Shown one piece after another: positions 1 to 8,383 of a stretch of DNA of 64,000 bases. The notes below the pieces were generated by a model. That model saw only the letters and a list, made by a program, of their open reading frames with translations. It did no database searches and was not told the origin of the DNA. The stretch comes from Paenibacillus sp. XY044 (GTDB lineage: Bacteria > Bacillota > Bacilli > Paenibacillales > Paenibacillaceae): positions 1 through 64,000 of the forward strand of contig NZ_NQMO01000006.1 in the NCBI RefSeq assembly GCF_002257645.1, in the 5' to 3' direction. The position numbers and the translations under genes are program-made. Numbering within the stretch: position 1 is the stretch's first letter; the number at the start of each line of letters is the position of its first letter.

Positions 1-10
1 TCTCTTTAGA

Positions 11-121
11 TATAAGAAAGTATAAGCTTCGGAGATGCCGGCTCCCTTATATCGCAAGAAAAGTTACCTATAAACGCGGTCTGTCTTCAATGAATTTACG
101 TCGACGTACACTTTTCTTATA
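11..121 (+). repeat. Structured interspersed repeat, family 1, copy 1
   Basis: About 110 bases that recur at 8117-8226, with a partial copy near 33553. The first hairpin is closed here by TATAAG/CTTATA, whereas the 8117 copy has GATCAG/CTGATC, so the stem is kept although its bases differ. The second arm runs from AAGAAAAGT to ACTTTTCTT. Between the hairpins the stretch AAACGCGGTCTGTCTTC is identical in both full copies. It could be a REP-like mobile palindrome or a structured RNA; the sequence alone does not decide. Confidence 0.7.
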
Positions 122-168
122 GTAGATTATGGCTTAGATGCCCCTTGCATCTTATGGTATACTATTCT

Positions 169-250
169 GGATAGATTGAACTTAAAGTTTAGCGTATGCA
201 TTCCCTGATTCATGGGGTTCCGAACGTGGCTGCAGTTCGTTCTATCTAGC
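169..250 (+). repeat. Palindromic leader element, family 2, copy A
   Basis: The outer arms GATAGATTGAACT and AGTTCGTTCTATC pair. The same outer arms occur at 15543-15636 and 32061-32154. The centre of this copy is diverged and holds its own small hairpin (CCCTGATTCATGGGG). It lies after a possible -10 (TATACT, 157-162) and just before the ribosome binding site of the TPR gene, so it is probably in that gene's 5' leader. Confidence 0.6.
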
Positions 251-275
251 AATCAAGGAGGTGCCTTGCTTAGGA

Positions 276-2003
276 ATGAACGATTATCATCTGCGGGCGG
301 AGGACCTACACCAAAAAGTAATACCCATTCAAATGGATGCCAATTTCTTTTTTGAGCGAGCGGTTCGGTCGTTGGACCAGCACCGATACGATAAGGCATT
401 AAAATATTTTCGCAAAGCTGTTGAATATGAGCCGGAAAATCCGGTGAATCATTGCAATATGGCGGGTATATTATCAGAGATGGGCGATTATGAAGGATCG
501 AACGCCGTTCTTGAGCACATTTTGGAGCATGTGGATGCGACCATGACAGAGTGCTACTTCTATATGGCCAACAATTACGCCAATATGGAGAACTTTGAGG
601 AAGCGGAACGCGCGCTGGTCACGTATTTGGAGGAGGACTCGGCCGGGCAATTTTTGGACGAAGCGGAAGAAATGATGGAGCTGCTTCAGTATGAGCTGAA
701 GCGGCCGGCCAAGCTGAGCCGGATCAAGAGCCGCGGGGGCATCGTGGAGCACGAACGCGCGCGGTCCCTGATGGAAGAAGGGAAATTTGCCCAGGCGGCC
801 GAGCTGCTGGAAGGCATCTTGAAGGAAGACCCTGACTTCCTGGCGGCGCGCAATAATTTATCCCTTGCTTATTATTACATGGGATTGTTCCGCAAAGCTC
901 AGGATACTATCGGCGAAGTGCTGTCCCTGGAGCCGGGAAATTTGCATGGACTGTGCAACCTGGCGGTTTTTTACCAGCATGAAGGGGATACTGAAGCATT
1001 AGATGGCATGATGAGGATGCTGGAGGTTACGGTTCCTTTTCACCAGGAGCATGTATTCAAGCTTGCGACGACGATGGGGATTCTGGGCCGGCATGAAGCG
1101 GCCTACGGTCATTTCCGCCGCCTGCTGAAGGATGACGAGATCAACGGGGACCCGAGCCTGTACCATTACACGGCGGTCGCCGCTTATAACAGCGGCAGAA
1201 GCAAGGAAGCGGCCCGTTACTGGAGCACGGCAATGAAGATGGACCCGGAATCGGGAATTCCCCGGTTTTATCTGGACCAGCTGAAGGAAGACTTCGGCGG
1301 TAGCGTCAAGCTCAGTTATCAATATCATCTGCCCTTTGAAGAGCAGCTGAAGCGGTGGGAGAAGGACGGAGAGGGCATGTGCGAGGAAATCAAGCACAAC
1401 CCGCTTATTCGCTCTTCCTTCTCCTGGGCGCTCCGGTACGGCGATTCCGGTACGAAGCTGCAGGTCATCCGGGCGTTGGCCTGGATCGCCGATGATGAAG
1501 TCAAGGAGACGCTGATGACTTTCCTGGAAGATCCCGACGTTCTAGCCGAGCTCAAAGCTGAGGCGCTGCGGGTGCTTCGGGATCTTGGGGTTGAGAGCTC
1601 CGAACTTCCCGGAGCCGTGGCTGAAGTAGCGGCTTACCGGGAAGTGGCTGCGGCTCTGCCCCAGTGGAACGGGATGCTGCAGTCCGTCGTGGACAAGGCA
1701 TTGAAAAGCATGGAGACGGTGGCCGACCGTGCACAGCAAAACCATGTTCAGCAATTATGGCATCAGTTTATTAATAAGCTGTATCCGGAGACGCCTCTCA
1801 TCAGGCAGGCGGAGGGCTGGTCGGCGGCGCTGGAATACTTGACGGCCAAGAAGCACGGACGTGCCCTGACTTACCAGGAGGTGGCCCAGCGCTACGGAGT
1901 TTCCGTCTCCACGGTGAGCCGCAACGTCAAGCGGATCGACAGCGTATGTTCGCTGGACGAAGAAAGCGATGATATTTTCCGGCCGTTTACGGAGAATATC
2001 TGA
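276..2003 (+). CDS. TPR-repeat protein with C-terminal helix-turn-helix (YvcD-like)
   Basis: A cytosolic protein of about 575 residues. The first two thirds carry TPR units (for example FFFERAVRSLDQHRYDKAL near the N-terminus and a second block near residues 155-260). A HEAT-like stretch follows near residue 400. The last 60 residues contain a helix-turn-helix (YQEVAQRYGVSVSTVSRNVK), so DNA binding is possible. It sits 39 bases upstream of trxB on the same strand, as yvcD does in Bacillus subtilis. The start is uncertain: AAGGAGGTG (255-263) overlaps an in-frame GTG at 261 and lies rather far (14 bases) from ATG 276, which I prefer; ATG 336 is a third choice. The molecular function of the family is not established. 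Confidence 0.8.
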   Translation: MNDYHLRAEDLHQKVIPIQMDANFFFERAVRSLDQHRYDKALKYFRKAVEYEPENPVNHCNMAGILSEMGDYEGSNAVLEHILEHVDATMTECYFYMANNYANMENFEEAERALVTYLEEDSAGQFLDEAEEMMELLQYELKRPAKLSRIKSRGGIVEHERARSLMEEGKFAQAAELLEGILKEDPDFLAARNNLSLAYYYMGLFRKAQDTIGEVLSLEPGNLHGLCNLAVFYQHEGDTEALDGMMRMLEVTVPFHQEHVFKLATTMGILGRHEAAYGHFRRLLKDDEINGDPSLYHYTAVAAYNSGRSKEAARYWSTAMKMDPESGIPRFYLDQLKEDFGGSVKLSYQYHLPFEEQLKRWEKDGEGMCEEIKHNPLIRSSFSWALRYGDSGTKLQVIRALAWIADDEVKETLMTFLEDPDVLAELKAEALRVLRDLGVESSELPGAVAEVAAYREVAAALPQWNGMLQSVVDKALKSMETVADRAQQNHVQQLWHQFINKLYPETPLIRQAEGWSAALEYLTAKKHGRALTYQEVAQRYGVSVSTVSRNVKRIDSVCSLDEESDDIFRPFTENI

Positions 2004-2042
2004 TAGACCCATTCATATCCGTTCGAAAAGGAGGCAATTTCT

Positions 2043-2990
2043 ATGTACAAATCCATCGTTATCGGAACAGGACCTGCCGGCCTGACGGCCGCGATTTATC
2101 TGGCACGCGCCAACATGAAGCCGCTGATCATCGAAGGCATGCAGCCAGGCGGACAGCTGACCACCACGACCGAGGTGGAGAACTTCCCGGGCTTCCCGGA
2201 AGGCATTATGGGTCCTGAGCTCATGGACAACATGCGCAAGCAGGCGGAACGCTTCGGTGCGGAGTTTAAAACCGGCTGGGTCAACAAAGTCGATTTCTCC
2301 AAGCGCCCGTTCAAGCTGTCCGTGGAAGGCATGGGGGAAATTGAGGCGGAATCCGTGATCATTTCCACAGGCGCCTCGGCCAAATACCTGGGCATTCCGG
2401 GCGAGCAGGAAAACGTCGGACGCGGAGTCAGCACATGCGCGACCTGCGACGGATTTTTCTTCCGCGGCAAAAAGATCGTCGTGATCGGCGGCGGGGACTC
2501 TGCGATGGAGGAAGCCAGCTTCCTGAGCCGTTTCGGCTCCAGCGTCACGCTGGTTCACCGGAGAGAAGAACTGAGAGCGTCCAAAATCATGCAGGACCGC
2601 GCCCGTGATAACGAAAAGATCCTATGGTCGCTTAACCGCACGCCGCTTGAAATTGTGGCTGGTGAGCACGGCGTGAAGGGTCTGAAGGTCCACAACAACG
2701 AAACGAACGAAGAAGAGCTGATCGAAGCGGACGGCGTCTTCGTAGCGATCGGCCATACGCCGAACACCAAGTTCCTGGACGGCCAGATTACGACCGACGA
2801 AATCGGCTACATCCAGGTGAAGCCGGGAACGACCGAAACGAACATTCCGGGCGTATTCGCCTGCGGCGACGTGCAGGACGTGCGTTACCGCCAAGCGATT
2901 TCCGCTGCCGGCACCGGATGCATGGCCGCCATGGACTGCGAGAAGTTCCTGGAAGGCAGCATGGTGCATGACTGGAGCGAAACGCTGTAA
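2043..2990 (+). CDS. trxB: Thioredoxin reductase
   Basis: A cytosolic flavoenzyme that passes electrons from NADPH through FAD to thioredoxin. The 315 residues match the usual length. The N-terminal FAD motif is GTGPAGLTAA (8-17), the redox-active pair is CATC at 132-135, followed by D136, the NADPH motif is VIGGGDSAMEEA near 147-158, and the C-terminal FAD motif GVFACGDVQD is present. The ribosome binding site AAAAGGAGG stands 6-7 bases before ATG. It is probably cotranscribed with the TPR gene and ends at a clear terminator. In B. subtilis the rapZ cluster follows closely, but here about 5 kb of other genes intervene. Confidence 0.97.
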   Translation: MYKSIVIGTGPAGLTAAIYLARANMKPLIIEGMQPGGQLTTTTEVENFPGFPEGIMGPELMDNMRKQAERFGAEFKTGWVNKVDFSKRPFKLSVEGMGEIEAESVIISTGASAKYLGIPGEQENVGRGVSTCATCDGFFFRGKKIVVIGGGDSAMEEASFLSRFGSSVTLVHRREELRASKIMQDRARDNEKILWSLNRTPLEIVAGEHGVKGLKVHNNETNEEELIEADGVFVAIGHTPNTKFLDGQITTDEIGYIQVKPGTTETNIPGVFACGDVQDVRYRQAISAAGTGCMAAMDCEKFLEGSMVHDWSETL

Positions 2991-3012
2991 ATCGGATAAA
3001 TACGATCATAGA

Positions 3013-3037
3013 CAAGGAGCCGGGGACGGCTCCTTTT
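3013..3037 (+). terminator. Rho-independent terminator after trxB
   Basis: A 9 bp stem (AAGGAGCCG/CGGCTCCTT) with a short GGGA loop runs into a T tract right after the trxB stop. Confidence 0.9.
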
Positions 3038-3163
3038 TGCATAATATGCGGACGATTCGGAGGGAGCGGGCCGTAACCTGATCTTGCCGAGGGAAGGTAC
3101 CCGCTTCATGCGTGCTAGTTTCTATGGATGATATGCAGGTAGTCGCTGTGCCGGCCCTCACGT

Positions 3164-3748
3164 TTATTCGACCAGGATGGAAACCGCACTGTATGCGAGA
3201 AGCAGGCCCATCGCGACGTTAAACGGGGTCTGGTACGCCGACAGCCATCGTTGAAATATGGAACCGAACATGCTCCAGCAGAAAGTGCTCAGAACGCTCA
3301 AGAGCGCCAGAAACAAGGAAAAGCTGATCAGGGCAAGATGGGAGGCATGATACGGGAGAATAAAGGTCGATACGGCCGTTATGGCGTACAAAATACCTTT
3401 GGGATTGATAAACTGCAGCAGCGCCGCTGTCAAAAAGCGGTTGTTTTTGTCCTCTCTGCTGCTCACGGCTTTCTTACGGTGGAACATCATTTTGATGGCC
3501 AGATACAGCATATAGGCTGCTCCCACAATCGTCATCCACCACCGGATGCCGGGAATGAGATGTTTAAGCAGCAGGTTGCAATAACTGCACAGCAGCGCAA
3601 CGACAAAAAAGCCGGCGCCAACGCCCAAACAGAACCGGATCGTTCTGCGGAAGCCGAACTGGTGAGCAAACAGCATCGCCATGAAATTGTTGGGGCCTGG
3701 GGTAAAGGTGCTGACTACGATATAGACCAGAAACGAAAATACGGGCAT
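3164..3748 (-). CDS. LysE-family amino-acid exporter
   Basis: An inner-membrane exporter of 194 residues with about six hydrophobic segments. The family signature near the N-terminus (STFTPGPNNF) and the later FINPKG motif fit the LysE/RhtB/EamB group, which exports amino acids such as lysine, homoserine or cysteine; the substrate cannot be read from the sequence. ATG 3748 is preceded by AAAGGAG at good spacing, so the long upstream extension of the open frame is not used. It is divergent from an XRE-cupin regulator, a frequent pairing, which suggests that the regulator controls this exporter. Confidence 0.88.
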   Translation of the reverse strand: MPVFSFLVYIVVSTFTPGPNNFMAMLFAHQFGFRRTIRFCLGVGAGFFVVALLCSYCNLLLKHLIPGIRWWMTIVGAAYMLYLAIKMMFHRKKAVSSREDKNNRFLTAALLQFINPKGILYAITAVSTFILPYHASHLALISFSLFLALLSVLSTFCWSMFGSIFQRWLSAYQTPFNVAMGLLLAYSAVSILVE

Positions 3749-3772
3749 CTTGGGTCTCCTTTGCTTGTATGT

Positions 3773-3846
3773 TATAATGTCCAAAAAATACGCTATAACG
3801 TATTTATGCACCATATTGTACATTATGATCGTTATATTGTACATAA
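3773..3846. promoter_or_regulatory. Divergent promoter/operator region, lysE-xre
   Basis: The intergenic region holds a palindrome AATACGctataaCGTATT (about 3786-3803) and two direct copies of ATTGTACATWAT (3815-3826 and 3835-3846) spaced 20 bases apart, roughly two helical turns. A TATAAT occurs at 3773-3778. These are likely operators for the XRE-cupin protein (inference). Confidence 0.55.
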
Positions 3847-3866
3847 TCGATTGGAAGAGGTGTGCC

Positions 3867-4421
3867 ATGGAAGAGATAAATCTGATCATCGCGAGGAATT
3901 TGAAGAACATCCGCGACAACAAAAAGCTCAGCCTGGAAAAGGTGGCCGAACTCACCGGGGTCAGCAAGACGATGATCGGCCAAATCGAAAGAGGCGAATC
4001 GAGCCCGACGATCACAACCATTTGGAAAATCGCCAACGGTCTGAAAATTTCGTTCACGTCCCTGATCAACCAGCCCCAGCCCGACACTAAAGTGATCCAG
4101 AAAAGCGAGGTTCAGCAGCTGTCCGAAGACAACGGCAAATACCGGGTCTATCCTTATTTCCCGTTTGATGAGAAACGGCGCTTTGAGATGTACGCGGTTG
4201 AGATCGATAAAGGGGGCTTTCTTGCTTCGGAATCGCATGGTGAAGGAACGGAGGAGTACATTACGGTGTACGAGGGGGAACTGACGATTCGTGTGAATAA
4301 CAGCGAGCATACGATAGGGGGCGGCGATTCCATCCGGTTCAAGGCCGACCGGCCCCATACTTACCACAATTCCGGAAGCTCGCTGACGAGATTAAGCATG
4401 GTTATCTATTATCCGGCCTAA
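3867..4421 (+). CDS. XRE-family transcriptional regulator with C-terminal cupin domain
   Basis: A 184-residue DNA-binding regulator. The N-terminal helix-turn-helix covers about residues 8-62 (LSLEKVAELTGVSKTMIGQI), and the C-terminal cupin (about 105-182) has the usual small-ligand barrel pattern with ESHGEGTEEY and the final GGGDSIRFKADRPHTYHN. This architecture is common for regulators of amino-acid export or polyamine catabolism that sense a small molecule in the cupin. ATG 3867 follows GAAGAGGTG; the longer open frame extends across the promoter region and is unlikely to be translated. It is divergent from the LysE-type exporter. Confidence 0.9.
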   Translation: MEEINLIIARNLKNIRDNKKLSLEKVAELTGVSKTMIGQIERGESSPTITTIWKIANGLKISFTSLINQPQPDTKVIQKSEVQQLSEDNGKYRVYPYFPFDEKRRFEMYAVEIDKGGFLASESHGEGTEEYITVYEGELTIRVNNSEHTIGGGDSIRFKADRPHTYHNSGSSLTRLSMVIYYPA

Positions 4422-4490
4422 AGCTAAAGGAGCAACGCGGGACAAAGCACTCATATCCGAAAAAGGGGGACTGCGTTTACACCGACGGCA

Positions 4491-4516
4491 AAAAGACCGG
4501 CTGCAATGAGCCGGTC
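4491..4516 (-). terminator. Terminator of the ABC/two-component operon
   Basis: On the minus strand the stem GACCGGCT/AGCCGGTC is followed by TTTTT, just beyond the response-regulator stop. Confidence 0.85.
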
Positions 4517-4552
4517 CCGAATGTGTTGTGAACGGTGGGTCTTAGGCACTTC

Positions 4553-5155
4553 TTAAAGCCAGCCGTTCTGTTCGGCGATTCCGATCGCTTCGATCCGGTT
4601 TTTGGCCGACAGTTTGTTGAGCGTTTCGGAAATATAGTTCCGAACGGTGCCGTGCGAGAGATGCAGGGTCGCGGCGATTTCATTCGCCGTCTTGCCTTCC
4701 GCAATCAGCCGCAGAATTTCCCGCTCCCGCGGGGTGAGCGGGTTTTCCTGCCGGAACGAGCCGAAGACGAGCTCTGGTGAGACCTCACGGTGGCCGGCCA
4801 TGACCCGCCGGATGGCTTCCGCCAGCTTCTCGCTCGGCTCATCCTTCAGCAAGTATCCGCAGGCTCCTGCTTTGACAGCCCGCTCAAAATAACCGGGCCG
4901 CGCGAACGTCGTTAATATCATGATTTTACAAGTCGCCATCTGCACCTTCAGCCTTTCGGCGACCTCAAGCCCGGTAAGGACGGGCATTTCTATGTCCAGC
5001 AGACAGACGTCCGGCTTTAATGACAAGATCTGGTCCAAGGCCTCCTGGCCGTCACCGGCTTGGCCCACCACTTCCATATCTTCCTCCATATCGAGCAGCG
5101 AAGCGAGGGCGCCCCGCAGCAGACGCTGGTCTTCAGCGATCAGAATACGGATCAT
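4553..5155 (-). CDS. NarL/LuxR-type response regulator (LnrK/YvfU/DesR-like)
   Basis: A cytosolic DNA-binding regulator of 200 residues. The receiver domain (1-120) has the acidic pair E8-D9, phosphoacceptor D54 (CLLDIEMP) and K105. The LuxR-type helix-turn-helix occupies the last 65 residues (LTPREREILRLIAEGKTANEIAATL). It overlaps the upstream kinase gene by 4 bases (ATGA) and is the last gene of a four-gene minus-strand operon with an ABC transporter. By analogy with LnrJK-LnrLMN it is expected to activate this transporter operon in response to a membrane-active compound; the compound is not predictable. Confidence 0.92.
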   Translation of the reverse strand: MIRILIAEDQRLLRGALASLLDMEEDMEVVGQAGDGQEALDQILSLKPDVCLLDIEMPVLTGLEVAERLKVQMATCKIMILTTFARPGYFERAVKAGACGYLLKDEPSEKLAEAIRRVMAGHREVSPELVFGSFRQENPLTPREREILRLIAEGKTANEIAATLHLSHGTVRNYISETLNKLSAKNRIEAIGIAEQNGWL

Positions 5156-6282
5156 GCCGTAACACTCTCCTTCCCCTTGATGATAATCGGCACCGTAATG
5201 CTTAGCTCGGTCCCACCGGAAGAGGATAGTTCCAGCGTCCCGTCGATCAGCGCGAGCCGCTCGGACATGCCCTTCAGCCCGTTGCCATGGCTGGTGGACA
5301 TCCCGCCTTCCTCCAGTCCGACCCCGTTGTCCCGGATCACCATCCGAACGTCGGAGGTCTCCTGCCGAATGGTAATTTTACATGCTGTGGCACGGCTGTG
5401 CTTGATGATGTTGGTGGTCGCTTCCTTCAGACACATGCTGAGGATATTTTGCGTCAGATCGGGAATTCCCGCCAGGCGCGTATCCCCTTCGCAGTCCAAG
5501 GCAATATCGGCGCTGTTTAAGACCGAGCGTACTTCTTCGATCTCTTCTGCCACGGTCAAGGTTCTCATATCGGAAACCAGCTCGCGCACCTGCCTTAAGG
5601 CTGCCCGGGAGGTCTCCTCCATTTCGCGCGCTTCCAGCCGCGCCTTCTCCGGGTCCTTGTCCGTCAGCCGCTGGACCAGCTGGCTTTTTAACGTGAGCAA
5701 GGACAGCGTATGACCCAGCGTATCATGAAGATCACGGGCAATACGCAGCCGCTCCTCTTTTTTAACCAAAATTTCGATCTGCTCCTTGGCTTCGTTCAGC
5801 TGCAGCTCCAGCTGCTTTCGCAGATTCATGGAACGCATGCCGAAGGGGGTCATCAACATAATCATAATAAAAGGAACGAGGGTTAAGTAATCCGACACGT
5901 CCAGATTTCGCACGTTCCCCAGGATCGGGAGCAAGATGGTCGCCGCGAAGGCAGCCAAGGCGATCCTGAATTTCCGGTTATCCTGATAATTGCCGATAAA
6001 GTTGGCGGTAAAAAAGCCCATAAACGTATAAAAAGGGAGGTAGAACAAGGACAGCGTCACAATAATCAGCATCTGAACGGCAAGCCAGAAGACCGTGGAC
6101 CGTTCGGAGAAAAAGAGCTGGCGGTATGCCGCGATAAAGATCGCGATCATCACGTAACCGAGCACCATTTTGATTCCGCGCTCAAAAGCCATGTTAAACA
6201 GCGGGATGACGATATACACGAGCCAGATGTAAGGTGAAAAGCCGAGCGCCCTCGGAAAGATTTCTTTCTTTCGACGTGTCAA
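5152..6282 (-). CDS. Membrane sensor histidine kinase, HisKA_3 type (LnrJ/YvfT/DesK-like)
   Basis: A sensor kinase of 376 residues. The N-terminal half has five or six membrane segments (about 15-32, 38-57, 63-97, 105-122, 132-148) with almost no extracytoplasmic domain, typical of kinases that sense in the membrane. The phosphorylated histidine is H186 in ARDLHDTLGHTLSLL, and the HATPase domain ends the protein (DNGVGL, GNGLKGMSERL). The start is a TTG at 6282, five bases after the permease stop, with a weak ribosome binding site, so it is probably translationally coupled. Its partner is the overlapping response regulator. Confidence 0.92.
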   Translation of the reverse strand: MTRRKKEIFPRALGFSPYIWLVYIVIPLFNMAFERGIKMVLGYVMIAIFIAAYRQLFFSERSTVFWLAVQMLIIVTLSLFYLPFYTFMGFFTANFIGNYQDNRKFRIALAAFAATILLPILGNVRNLDVSDYLTLVPFIMIMLMTPFGMRSMNLRKQLELQLNEAKEQIEILVKKEERLRIARDLHDTLGHTLSLLTLKSQLVQRLTDKDPEKARLEAREMEETSRAALRQVRELVSDMRTLTVAEEIEEVRSVLNSADIALDCEGDTRLAGIPDLTQNILSMCLKEATTNIIKHSRATACKITIRQETSDVRMVIRDNGVGLEEGGMSTSHGNGLKGMSERLALIDGTLELSSSGGTELSITVPIIIKGKESVTA

Positions 6283-6287
6283 TGATA

Positions 6288-7025
6288 TTACACCGCTTCC
6301 TGTTTCTTTCGTATATAGGTGGATAATACCATAAACAAGATAAGATATCCCAGCAAAATCAATACCGGCTGCCAGCTGGGGGAATGACCCGCGGCAATAT
6401 CCCAGGCACCGCTTCCGAAATTATAGGAAGGCAGCCACTTGCCGATGTTCTGAAGGAAGGCCGGGAAGCTGTCGATCGGAAACCACATGCCGCCAATGAT
6501 CGCCAGAATCATATACACCATGTTGCTGACACCGCTGGCCGTGTCCACCCTTTTCATCGTCCCGACCAGGGTACCAAGAGCCAGGAAGGGGATGGAGGCG
6601 AGCCATATCCACAATCCGCTGCCCGCCCATTGGCCGGCAGACAAATGGACGCCGTTAATGAGAAAGCCTGCAATAAAAATAACAATGATGGAGAACATGT
6701 GCATGACCATCTGGCCAAACATTTTTCCAAAGAAATAAATGCTGGAAGGCAGCGGGGTAATTCGCATAAAGACCGACCAGCCGTGCGTGCGCTCCTGGAC
6801 CATACGAATGCCCAGCGTCATAATCGCCGAGCCCATCACGCTGAAGGAAGTCATCGACATCAGGTAACGCGCCTGCCACTCGGAGGCGCCTTCAATGCCC
6901 GAATTGACGAGACGGGTAAAAATGAAATAGAACACGATCGGCATCAGCAAGGACCAAAAGACGTAATATGGATTGCGGATAATCCGCAGCATTTCGGCCC
7001 GGCACTGCATGAATAACATCTGCAT
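6288..7025 (-). CDS. ABC-2 type permease
   Basis: The membrane subunit of an ABC exporter, 245 residues and about six membrane segments, related to ABC2_membrane permeases such as LnrM/LnrN and YvfS. There is one permease gene rather than the two seen in lnrLMN, which resembles the yvfRS arrangement and implies a homodimer. It starts inside the stop of the ATPase gene (one-base overlap) and ends five bases before the kinase. Probable role: export of, or resistance to, a membrane-active compound (inference from context). Confidence 0.88.
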   Translation of the reverse strand: MQMLFMQCRAEMLRIIRNPYYVFWSLLMPIVFYFIFTRLVNSGIEGASEWQARYLMSMTSFSVMGSAIMTLGIRMVQERTHGWSVFMRITPLPSSIYFFGKMFGQMVMHMFSIIVIFIAGFLINGVHLSAGQWAGSGLWIWLASIPFLALGTLVGTMKRVDTASGVSNMVYMILAIIGGMWFPIDSFPAFLQNIGKWLPSYNFGSGAWDIAAGHSPSWQPVLILLGYLILFMVLSTYIRKKQEAV

Positions 7026-7984
7026 TAGGAAACAGCCCCCTGTGTATCGTCATTTTGGATCATGATTTCAAAAGCGTCGTCGAGTCGGCCCTGCTGGGTT
7101 CGGATATCGTGGACCGGAAGATTGTATCTGAAAATCGCGGCCAGCACCGTATCGGTATTGTCCGCCGTGACGGTCCAGCGTCCGTCCTGATAGGAGCAGT
7201 CGTGGACGCCGGGAACCGGGAGCAGACGCTCGCGGATGTGCCGCTCGGTGTCGGCATGCATCAGCGCGTTCGCGTGGCCCTCGAGTGACCTTGTGTCGGT
7301 GGTAAAGGTCACGGAGCGGCTCGTCAGCTTGGCGGTAATCGCTTGCGGCGTGCCGTCGGCGGCAATTTTACCGTGATTGAACAGGATCACGCGATCGGCG
7401 GCGTCCTCGGCCTCCTGCAGGTAATGCGTGGAGAAGAGGATGGTCTTGCCTCGGTCCGAGAGCGCTCTGACCTGCTCCCAAAAGGAGCGGCGTGCCGGCG
7501 TATCCAGGCCGACCGTCGGCTCGTCGAAGAACAGCAGATCGGGATTGCCCGCCATCGCCAGCGCGAAGCCGAGCCTCCGTTTCTGGCCGCCGGACAGCTT
7601 CTCTGCCCGCTTGCCCAGGTCCTCCTCGGTGAACCCGGCCAGGGCAACCAGCTCCTCCAGCCTCATCGGCCGGGGGTAATAGCTCCGGATCAGGGCCAGC
7701 ACCTCGCGGACCTTCAGGCCGTCGATTACGCTGACATCCTGGAGCATCGCCCCGATTCTCTGCTTGACCTGCGGCTGCTTCGGGGCTTGCCCGAACAGAC
7801 GGACAGAGCCGCTCGTGGGCTCGAGAAGCCCCAGCATCATCGAGATCGTTGTCGTTTTTCCGGCGCCGTTAGGCCCCAGGACGGCCACAATTGATCCCTT
7901 ACTAATATTGAAAGAAACGTCATCGACTGCGGTCTTGCTTCCAAAACGTTTCGTGACATGCTGCAGTTCGGCAATATGTTCCAT
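7025..7984 (-). CDS. ABC transporter ATP-binding protein (LnrL/YvfR-like)
   Basis: A 319-residue ATPase subunit of a drug-type exporter. Walker A is GPNGAGKTT (about 36-44), followed by the Q-loop (MLQDVSVID), the signature LSGGQKRRLG, Walker B LLFFDEPTVGLD and the switch histidine (STHYLQEAED). After the nucleotide-binding domain there is an 80-90 residue C-terminal extension like the DUF4162 tail of daunorubicin-type ATPases. It is the first gene of the operon, with AGGAGG well placed before ATG, and continues directly into the permease. Confidence 0.93.
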   Translation of the reverse strand: MEHIAELQHVTKRFGSKTAVDDVSFNISKGSIVAVLGPNGAGKTTTISMMLGLLEPTSGSVRLFGQAPKQPQVKQRIGAMLQDVSVIDGLKVREVLALIRSYYPRPMRLEELVALAGFTEEDLGKRAEKLSGGQKRRLGFALAMAGNPDLLFFDEPTVGLDTPARRSFWEQVRALSDRGKTILFSTHYLQEAEDAADRVILFNHGKIAADGTPQAITAKLTSRSVTFTTDTRSLEGHANALMHADTERHIRERLLPVPGVHDCSYQDGRWTVTADNTDTVLAAIFRYNLPVHDIRTQQGRLDDAFEIMIQNDDTQGAVS

Positions 7985-8027
7985 TTCGGCATTTCCTCCT
8001 ATTCATCCGGTGAATCCGTATTTGATG

Positions 8028-8102
8028 ATCTACCGTAATCATAGACGAAGGGGCATTTCTTCGTTAGTGGACTCTGTCATGGAAACGAGGTGACAAATGT
8101 CA
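8028..8102 (-). promoter_or_regulatory. Putative promoter and response-regulator operator of the ABC/two-component operon
   Basis: A perfect 12 bp palindrome TGACAAATGTCA lies at 8091-8102, and another ATGACA half site lies nearby at 8075-8081 (read on the minus strand). Both are upstream of a TATGAT -10-like box (about 8039-8044, minus strand) that lacks a good -35, the layout of an activator-dependent promoter. Confidence 0.5.
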
Positions 8103-8116
8103 TGCTTTTTTGAAGA

Positions 8117-8226
8117 GATCAGAAAGTATAAGTTTCGGAGCTTCTGCTTCCTGATCTCGCAAGAAAGACTTCCTTTAAACGCGGTCTGTCTTCTTTGAAG
8201 GTACGTCGATAGACGTTTTTCTTACA
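8117..8226 (+). repeat. Structured interspersed repeat, family 1, copy 2
   Basis: A full copy of the element seen at 11-121. The first hairpin is closed by GATCAG/CTGATC (TATAAG/CTTATA in copy 1). The central AAACGCGGTCTGTCTTC is identical to copy 1, and the end TTTTTCTTACAG matches. It lies in the intergenic space between the divergent ABC operon and glcK. Confidence 0.75.
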
Positions 8227-8305
8227 GGGTTTTCATAGGAGGGATAGGTCCGTCAAGCCTTCTGACAAAAGCGATGGACCCACTTTCAGGTGAGGCCCGC
8301 TTCTC

Positions 8306-8334
8306 TTGACCAGAGAGAGGGCTTCAATTATAGT
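8306..8334 (+). promoter_or_regulatory. Promoter of glcK
   Basis: TTGACC and TATAGT separated by exactly 17 bases: a good SigA-type promoter about 50 bases before the glcK start. Confidence 0.8.
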
Positions 8335-8383
8335 TGGTACAGTAGGAGCAAACTATTATTGAGGAAAAAAGGTGGCTTGTAAC

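Noticed and set aside
3251..4090. 279-codon plus-strand open frame across the LysE gene and its promoter
   Set aside because: Opposite strand of a clear membrane-protein gene; composition is charged and low in hydrophobic residues, as in shadow frames.
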